Assembly: GCA_041663205.1 (NCBI GenBank) | Contig: JBAZQZ010000030.1 | Coordinates: 1-10,282, forward strand | Direction of reading: 5' to 3' | DNA: 10,282 nucleotides | From: UM-FILTER-38-24 sp041663205 | Lineage (GTDB): Bacteria; Patescibacteriota; Gracilibacteria; UBA1369; LOWO2-01-FULL-3 | In this document: positions 6,352-10,282 of the stretch, piece after piece | Layout of the letters: each line of letters opens with the position of its first letter | How positions within the stretch are numbered: the first letter of the stretch is position 1 | Made by a program: the position numbers and the translations under genes | The notes under the pieces: generated by a model | Seen by the model: the letters and a program-made list of their open reading frames with translations, nothing else | Database searches by the model: none | What the model was told of the DNA's origin: nothing

Positions 6352-6996
6352 TTATCTGGGGATTTTTTTCGGGATTTCCATGGTTGACGGATTTGTTTCT
6401 TCCAATACCGCGTTGTCGTATATTTCGTCTGTCCCCGTTGATACGTCTTTTAAGTCTTGTATCGTTTTTCCGAATTCGTTGTTTTCGCTTTCAGCCGAGG
6501 TTTCTGCGTTTCCCGCTCCGAGTGATGGGGGAGGTAAGTCTTCGGTTTTTTCCGTGGTTATTTCCGTGGTTTGTGTGTCTGTGGCGGAGGCGTCTGTGGT
6601 CGATTCGTCGCTAAATGGAGAGGAAACTGTCGGGGGCGGAGGGGTTGCTGTTCCGCTGAAGAAGAATGAATATGCTATGTATCCGATTGTTGCGAGGCCG
6701 ATTACTGACGCGAAAATTGTTATGTATAATTTGAAGTTTGCAGGAGTTGGTGCTGGCGCAGGTGCAGGGGCGGGAGCAGGGGCTGGAGTTGGAGCTGGTG
6801 CAGGGGCGGGAGCAGGTGCAGGGGCGGGAGCAGGGGCGGGTATCGGTGCCGGTGCAGGGGCGGGAGCGGGAGCTGGTATCGGTGCTGGTGCTGGTGTTGG
6901 TGCAGGTGCCGGTGCTGGTGCAGGTGCTGGTGCTGGTTGAATAGGGTCTAGTTTTATTTCCTGTGGTGCGGGGGTGTTTGGTGTAGTGTCTGCCAT
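6352..6996 (-). CDS. Single-pass membrane protein with long Pro-Ala rod
   Basis: 214 aa; no family recognised. Residues 1-20 are hydrophilic. Residues 21-86 are an unbroken alternation with Pro at every odd position and Ala at the even positions, except T34, I40, I52, T70 and T84. This would form a stiff, extended rod, as in the Pro-rich spacers of TonB-like proteins. One membrane helix spans about 88-113 (bounded by K89 and G115). The remaining ~100 residues are acidic and Ser/Thr/Glu rich, probably disordered, ending in K-K-I-P-R. The basic residue before the helix and acidic residues after it suggest the N-terminus is inside, placing the rod in the cytoplasm. This topology is inferred and could be reversed. 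The ATG at 6996 follows the upstream stop after 9-10 A-rich bases, and a terminator follows the gene. The reversed frame over the repeat (Gly-Ala on the plus strand) is a shadow. Confidence 0.85.
   Translation of the reverse strand: MADTTPNTPAPQEIKLDPIQPAPAPAPAPAPAPTPAPAPIPAPAPAPAPAPIPAPAPAPAPAPAPAPAPTPAPAPAPAPAPAPTPANFKLYITIFASVIGLATIGYIAYSFFFSGTATPPPPTVSSPFSDESTTDASATDTQTTEITTEKTEDLPPPSLGAGNAETSAESENNEFGKTIQDLKDVSTGTDEIYDNAVLEETNPSTMEIPKKIPR
6739..6936 (-). repeat. GC-rich minisatellite encoding (Pro-Ala)n
   Basis: About 200 bases of imperfect 6-base units (plus strand GGTGCA, GGGGCG, GGAGCA, GGTGCT and variants) encode the 66-residue Pro-Ala rod. Third codon positions vary, so the protein pattern is better kept than the DNA unit, which suggests selection on the protein. 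The plus strand is strongly G-rich compared with its surroundings. Unit number is likely to vary between strains through slippage or recombination. Confidence 0.9.
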
Positions 6997-7006
6997 ATTT
7001 TTTTGA

Positions 7007-7561
7007 TTATATGTCTAATTTTTCTGCTTCCAAAGGCATTACGTTTTCAATTGCCGCCCATTCGCTGTCTTCAACTTCAGGGACTACAATTGTCACTTTA
7101 TTGCCTATTTCTCCTTTGAAATATGTAACCGAGGCGAGCAGTACTTTGTATGCTTTTCCGCTTGCTATCACCTTGTACTGGCCATCTTCGTATGTGAGTG
7201 TTCCCACAATTCGTTTTCTCGGGATGGGGCCGATTTGCTTATAAACAAACGATCCGTCCGGTTTGATGGTCAGTTTTAAAACGTCTCCGGGGATTAATTT
7301 TGATTTGCTGGCGTAGTTTGCGGGGACCGGATATTCTTTTTTATTTTTATCGATCATCATTTGTCCGTTGTAGACGCCCTCTACGATTGTGTCGTCTCCT
7401 TCGTGGTCCATGTCGTCCAACGTTTCGGCTACTTTCGCGTAAGTTGTTTTGACTGATTTTGCGCCTGTTAATTCGCTCAAAATCTGTTTTGCCGAACGCA
7501 AACCGGACTCGGCTGATTCGATTAATTCTTTTATAAGTGCAAGTTTGGAAGCTTGTGACAT
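7007..7561 (-). CDS. Unrecognised soluble 184-aa protein
   Basis: I do not recognise a family. There is no signal peptide or membrane helix, so it is probably cytoplasmic. Residues 1-33 should form amphipathic helices (K-L-A-L-I-K-E-L-I-E-S-A-E-S-G-L and on). An acidic linker (about 48-58, D-D-M-D-H-E-G-D-D) follows. Residues about 59-160 look like short beta strands with turns (P-G-D-V-L-K-L-T-I, P-D-G-S, G-K-A-Y-K-V), possibly one or two small beta barrels. The segment P-I-P-R-K-R-I-V-G (112-120) is basic. The C-terminus is acidic. It is the first gene of a two-gene operon with the Pro-Ala membrane protein, under its own extended -10 promoter, and is followed by a 9-10-base gap. The ATG at 7561 has an A-rich leader of about 33 bases without a Shine-Dalgarno site. 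The CDS is well supported by codon pattern and context; the function is unknown. Confidence 0.85.
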   Translation of the reverse strand: MSQASKLALIKELIESAESGLRSAKQILSELTGAKSVKTTYAKVAETLDDMDHEGDDTIVEGVYNGQMMIDKNKKEYPVPANYASKSKLIPGDVLKLTIKPDGSFVYKQIGPIPRKRIVGTLTYEDGQYKVIASGKAYKVLLASVTYFKGEIGNKVTIVVPEVEDSEWAAIENVMPLEAEKLDI

Positions 7562-7600
7562 TTTGTTTTTATTTTATGTTTTATTTTACGTTCGTACTGA

Positions 7601-7629
7601 ATTATACCAAAAAAATGAAGTTTTTACAA
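7601..7629 (-). promoter_or_regulatory. Extended -10 promoter before the 184-aa gene
   Basis: Minus-strand bases 7609-7601 read TGGTATAAT (TGn plus a perfect -10). With a 17-base spacer, bases 7629-7624 read TTGTAA, matching TTGACA at four of six positions. The predicted start is near 7594, giving a leader of about 33 bases that is A-rich. It lies in the 92-base gap between sbp and the 184-aa gene, and no clear terminator for sbp is visible there. Confidence 0.75.
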
Positions 7630-7653
7630 TTAAGCATTCGTTGACGTTTTTGC

Positions 7654-8004
7654 TTATTTATTGCGTTTTATGAGTTTCTGAAGTAATGAGCGGCGAATGA
7701 TTGCGAGGTTTGAAAATATTCTGAATGTGAAGACAACCGCTACGGCAAGGTATAAATCGAGGCCGAGTGTTTCTCCGAGAAGGGTTATCGCCACTCCCAA
7801 GATGATGTTGAATCCAAGTCCTGTAAGAAAAATTACCGGATTGTAGTCTTCTTTTGTTGTTTCCGCTCTTATTGCGCCGAACAGGGAGTCCAAAATGCCG
7901 ACTATTACTATAGCTGTATATTTGATGTATTCCATCGGAATTACGAGACTTGTTTTCAGTCCGATCATTATTCCTATCAATATTCCTGCAAGGGCCCAAA
8001 GCAT
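7654..8004 (-). CDS. sbp: Small basic protein Sbp (DUF1290 family)
   Basis: 116-aa membrane protein of the DUF1290 family, first known as the gene between divIB and ftsA in Bacillus. Its biochemical role is not established. The conserved family blocks are visible: I-P-x-E-Y-x-K-Y (about 22-29), I-L-D-S-L-F-G-A-I-R-A (about 37-47), F-L-T-G-L-G-F-N (about 59-66), L-G-L-D-L-Y-L-A (about 80-87), and F-R-I-F-x-N-L-A-I-I-R-R near the end. Three to four hydrophobic segments are predicted and the C-terminus is basic (K-L-I-K-R-N-K). The ATG at 8004 follows the ftsQ stop by 12 bases, so it is co-transcribed with ftsQ, the same order as in Firmicutes. This context supports both calls. Overlapping minus-strand frames are shadows. 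Confidence 0.9.
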   Translation of the reverse strand: MLWALAGILIGIMIGLKTSLVIPMEYIKYTAIVIVGILDSLFGAIRAETTKEDYNPVIFLTGLGFNIILGVAITLLGETLGLDLYLAVAVVFTFRIFSNLAIIRRSLLQKLIKRNK

Positions 8005-8016
8005 ACGCGTTTTTTG

Positions 8017-8871
8017 TTATTTTCGTTTGTATATTATCTTATCTCCGTTTTCTCCCGCAATACGAAGGTCGATATATGCCAGTGATTCTTTGTATATGTC
8101 AAGTTTTACAAGCGCTTTTTTCAATTTTTTGAATTGTGTTTCGAAAGGTTGTTCGATGTCGATCCATATTTCGAATTTTTTTTCTGTCAGAATGCGTATT
8201 TCGCGGGCATTTTTTTTGTAATTCGTTTCCAGTATTTTCATCCCGAATTTATCTTCATAATATTTTATTGCATTGAGGATGTATTCAAGTTTTTTGGCTT
8301 CTATCAGCGGTGTTCCTGTGTTTATCGGGGCATCGGCAGTCATCTTTATAAGTGGAAGCGTTGTCAGTTGCATGTCTTCTTTTATCACGTAGCCCACTGA
8401 ATTTATGATGTATGTTTTTTTTACTACGTCGGTTGTGACGGCGATATTTGCAATTAGCGGATATTGCGCGAACGAAACTTCGATTGTTTTCGGGTAATTT
8501 TTTGAAAGATTTATTTCTTTTATTTCCGGGAATTTATTTGCGATTTTTAATTCCAAATCTTTCAAATTTGCGATTATTATATTTTCTCCGATGGCTTCGT
8601 TCAGCGTTTTTTTGATGTTTTCTGTGAGTGTTTTGTTGTCTGTTTTTCCTTCTGTTATTTCTATCGATGAAATCAAAAAATATCCTGAAAAGAAAAATTC
8701 ATATATCAAAAAAATACTTGCGAATAACGTAAATGCTATCATCAAAAGTTTTTTTGTTTTTGAGAGGAAAAGGTTTGGTTTTCTGAAAGAGCCTCTTAGC
8801 GGAGGTCTTACCGGTGAGGATATTGGCCGTAGACTGCGTACTTGTCTTATTCTTCTTTTGTTATCAAACAT
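8017..8871 (-). CDS. ftsQ: Cell division protein FtsQ/DivIB
   Basis: 284-aa bitopic division protein that links FtsB/FtsL (DivIC/FtsL) and septal cell-wall synthesis. Residues 1-41 form a strongly basic, Pro-rich cytoplasmic tail. One membrane helix spans about 42-62. The POTRA domain starts right after it (F-L-I-S-S-I-E-I, about 65-136) and includes the family pattern F-P-E-I-K-E-I-N-L-S-K-N-Y-P-K-T-I-E-V. The beta domain follows to the end and contains Y-I-D-L-R-I (266-271), the FtsQ-type 'DLR' element near the C-terminus. There are no cysteines. The ATG at 8871 has an A-rich leader. The gene is followed by sbp, and it is divergent from folC, with only 42 bases between the two start codons. 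Confidence 0.92.
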   Translation of the reverse strand: MFDNKRRIRQVRSLRPISSPVRPPLRGSFRKPNLFLSKTKKLLMIAFTLFASIFLIYEFFFSGYFLISSIEITEGKTDNKTLTENIKKTLNEAIGENIIIANLKDLELKIANKFPEIKEINLSKNYPKTIEVSFAQYPLIANIAVTTDVVKKTYIINSVGYVIKEDMQLTTLPLIKMTADAPINTGTPLIEAKKLEYILNAIKYYEDKFGMKILETNYKKNAREIRILTEKKFEIWIDIEQPFETQFKKLKKALVKLDIYKESLAYIDLRIAGENGDKIIYKRK

Positions 8872-8898
8872 TTTTGTGTAGGATTTGTTTCGTTAATA

Positions 8899-8907
8899 GA
8901 TATACCA
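8899..8907 (-). promoter_or_regulatory. Possible extended -10 for ftsQ-sbp
   Basis: Minus-strand bases 8907-8899 read TGGTATATC, a TGn extension with a four-of-six -10 box, placed to start transcription about 20 bases before the ftsQ ATG. No good -35 is seen: at 17 bases it reads TTCTCA. It lies in the 42-base divergent gap with folC, whose own promoter I cannot identify. Confidence 0.35.
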
Positions 8908-8913
8908 GAATAT

Positions 8914-10149
8914 ATGAATTATGAGAAGCACAGGAATTTCAAATATAATGAAAAATATTTCGATTTGGGAAATTTGAAAAAGTTTTTATACGCATATTTT
9001 CCGGATTATAATAAGTTTGATTTTGTGCATGTGGCAGGCTCAAAAGGTAAAGGCACAACATGTAAAATCGTTGCAGATTATTTATCTGATTTTTCGAAAA
9101 CGGGACTTTTTATTTCTCCACATGTTTTGAAAATAAATGAAAGAATTTCCGTGAACGGGGAAAATATTTCCGACAAAGATTTTGCTAGAATTAAAAAAGA
9201 AGTTGAGAAATTTTCCGATAATTTTTTTGTTGAAAACGGGGTGAAGCGTCTGACTTTTTTTGAGGAACTTTTTGTGGTTGCTTTGAAATATTTTTACGAA
9301 AAAAAATGTAAATATGTCGTTTTGGAGGTTGGGCTGGGGGGGCGTCTGGATGCGACAAATATAGTTTTGCCGAAAGTTTGCGGGCTTACTTTGGTAGAGA
9401 AAGAACATGCTGATATTTTGGGAAAAACGGTCAAGAAAATTTTGAATGAAAAACTTGGGATAAAAAAAATCGGAGTGCCTTTTGTCATAGGTCGACAACA
9501 AAAAAATATCGAAAAATTTTTGACGGAAAAATTTGAAAAAGATAAAGATGTTTTTTTTGCCGAGGAGATTTTTTGCAAAGACGCGGTATGTAAAAATGGA
9601 ATTGTCGGGACGTGTTTTAATCCGAATTTTTCGCTTGCCTATGGGCTTTTGAAGAGGTTGATGGGAAGTGTTGATTGTGGGAAATTTTTTGAAATTTGTC
9701 GTGATTTTAAAATGGTGGGCAGATTTGATGTCAGAAAAAAATCTGGAAAAGAAATTGTTTTTGATATTGCTCATACTCCAAAAAGTATGGAAAATCTTGT
9801 CAGAAATTTAAAAGAAAAATATCCGAGTGGGAAATTTTCTTTTGTTGTTTCTGTGATGAAAGATAAAGAAATTTTGCCTATTTTAAGGCAAATTTTGAGG
9901 GTTGCGAATAGTGTTGTTTTTACAAATGCGAATAAGGTGAGGGGAGAAAAAAGTGAAAAGTTGAAAAAGGTTTTTGATGAAATTTTGAGAGCTGATGGAC
10001 AAAATAAGTCGAAAAGAATTTTGGTGAAAAAAAGTGAAAATCCTGTTGTCGCTTTTAAGTTTGCGCTTAAGGATATGAAAAAAGAGGATGTGGTTGTTGT
10101 GACCGGATCCTCTTTTCTTGTTTCTGAAATTTTAACTTACAGTCTTTAA
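8914..10149 (+). CDS. folC: FolC-like Mur ligase (folylpolyglutamate/dihydrofolate synthase)
   Basis: 411-aa ATP-dependent ligase of the Mur/FolC superfamily; family members add glutamate to folates (or to dihydropteroate) in the cytosol. Seen in the sequence: P-loop H-V-A-G-S-K-G-K-G-T-T (39-49), S-P-H-V-L-K-I-N-E-R-I-S (68-79), V-L-E-V-G-L-G-G-R-L-D-A-T-N (136-149), the K-E-H-A-D-I-L-G block (163-170, where D-H is usual), E-K-L-G-I-K-K (179-185), and the C-terminal domain element F-D-I-A-H-T-P (283-289), where A-H-N-P is usual. The length fits FolC. The ATG at 8914 is preferred; an in-frame TTG at 8842 would overlap ftsQ and add an unrelated N-terminus. There is no Shine-Dalgarno site. The stop overlaps that of the convergent small gene. 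No other folate gene is in the window, so the exact substrate is uncertain. Confidence 0.9.
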   Translation: MNYEKHRNFKYNEKYFDLGNLKKFLYAYFPDYNKFDFVHVAGSKGKGTTCKIVADYLSDFSKTGLFISPHVLKINERISVNGENISDKDFARIKKEVEKFSDNFFVENGVKRLTFFEELFVVALKYFYEKKCKYVVLEVGLGGRLDATNIVLPKVCGLTLVEKEHADILGKTVKKILNEKLGIKKIGVPFVIGRQQKNIEKFLTEKFEKDKDVFFAEEIFCKDAVCKNGIVGTCFNPNFSLAYGLLKRLMGSVDCGKFFEICRDFKMVGRFDVRKKSGKEIVFDIAHTPKSMENLVRNLKEKYPSGKFSFVVSVMKDKEILPILRQILRVANSVVFTNANKVRGEKSEKLKKVFDEILRADGQNKSKRILVKKSENPVVAFKFALKDMKKEDVVVVTGSSFLVSEILTYSL

Positions 10150-10280
10150 GCTTTTTTAGCTGATACGCGAGCGGCTTTTCGTACGCGTGCTTTTTCTTTG
10201 TTTAGTCTGTTTCTTAGCTTGCTTTTTGGTCTTTTCATCCCAACAAGTCCGTGTTTTTTACTTGCATGTGCGTTAGTCAT
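10146..10280 (-). CDS. Very basic 44-aa small protein
   Basis: A minus-strand frame of 44 codons runs from the ATG at 10280 to the TAA at 10148-10146. The product has 10 Lys and 6 Arg against a single Glu, with K-K-H-G-L-V-G-M-K-R-P-K-S-K-L-R-N near the start and an Ala/Lys/Arg helix at the end. Such composition is typical of small ribosomal or nucleic-acid-binding proteins, but I do not recognise a family. The gene could extend further right of the window, because only two bases remain before the edge. Its stop overlaps the folC stop by 4 bases, the same arrangement as at metG, which supports it being real. Confidence 0.6.
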   Translation of the reverse strand: MTNAHASKKHGLVGMKRPKSKLRNRLNKEKARVRKAARVSAKKA

Positions 10281-10282
10281 TT

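Noticed and set aside
6739..6936. Possible CRISPR-like or tandem regulatory repeat
   Set aside because: Units are 6 bases without spacers and stay in frame with a Pro-Ala protein; it is a coding minisatellite.
6167..6940. Plus-strand frame encoding a long Gly-Ala repeat
   Set aside because: It is the reverse complement of the Pro-Ala rod and runs back over the start of pilT, the promoter and the terminator. The minus-strand gene has proper start, membrane helix, spacing and regulatory signals.
8842..8913. TTG start at 8842 for folC
   Set aside because: It overlaps the ftsQ coding region on the other strand, and the added residues do not look like a FolC N-terminus; ATG at 8914 is better.
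9082..9774. Minus-strand 230-codon frame inside folC
   Set aside because: It is a Phe/Lys/Asn-rich antisense shadow of an AT-rich gene with clear FolC motifs.
2..10149. UGA read as glycine (code 25)
   Set aside because: There is no in-frame TGA in any gene, and conserved glycines in MetG, PilT and FolC are all GGN.
10150..10282. tRNA or other structured RNA at the right edge
   Set aside because: No cloverleaf or strong stem was seen; the stretch is explained by the small basic minus-strand gene.

Overview
The window looks like a chromosomal segment of an uncultivated bacterium with a small, tightly packed, fairly AT-rich genome. The most likely source is a member of the Patescibacteria (CPR), possibly near the Peregrinibacteria/Gracilibacteria branch. 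This is inference. It rests on the pilin-like small membrane protein families, the very short intergenic gaps, the lack of Shine-Dalgarno sites, and the exclusive use of TAA/TAG stops. The standard code fits: no TGA occurs in frame in any gene. I see no mobile element, CRISPR array, tRNA or rRNA, and no gene-free stretch longer than about 100 bases.

Layout, left to right. Plus strand: the 3' part of a cysteine-containing, probably exported, pilus-type protein (2-1033), then methionyl-tRNA synthetase (1098-2621). Minus strand, read from right to left: ftsQ/divIB and sbp (DUF1290), a cell-division pair (8871-7654); an unrecognised 184-aa protein and a membrane protein with a 66-residue alternating Pro-Ala rod (7561-6352), with their own promoter and a strong terminator; then a long operon from 6258 to 2618, made of a PilT-type ATPase followed by five small membrane proteins. 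Plus strand: a FolC-like ligase (8914-10149). Minus strand at the right edge: a 44-aa, very basic small protein (10280-10146).

The centrepiece is the pilT operon. Its five downstream genes encode different proteins with the same plan: signal peptide, variable extracytoplasmic part, and two membrane helices joined by a short charged loop with a shared pattern (G-x-acidic ... K-A/G-K). They look like diverged paralogues of a VirB2/TrbC-like (T4SS-type) pilin family. Pairing a retraction-type PilT motor with five such subunits, with no VirB4, PilB, PilC or prepilin peptidase in the window, is the best candidate for an undescribed surface system.

Regulation visible in the sequence: extended -10 promoters (TGnTATAAT) before pilT and before the 184-aa gene; a Rho-independent terminator directly abutting the pilT promoter; 1-2-base gaps between the last four pilin-like genes; and two convergent gene pairs whose stop codons overlap by exactly 4 bases.
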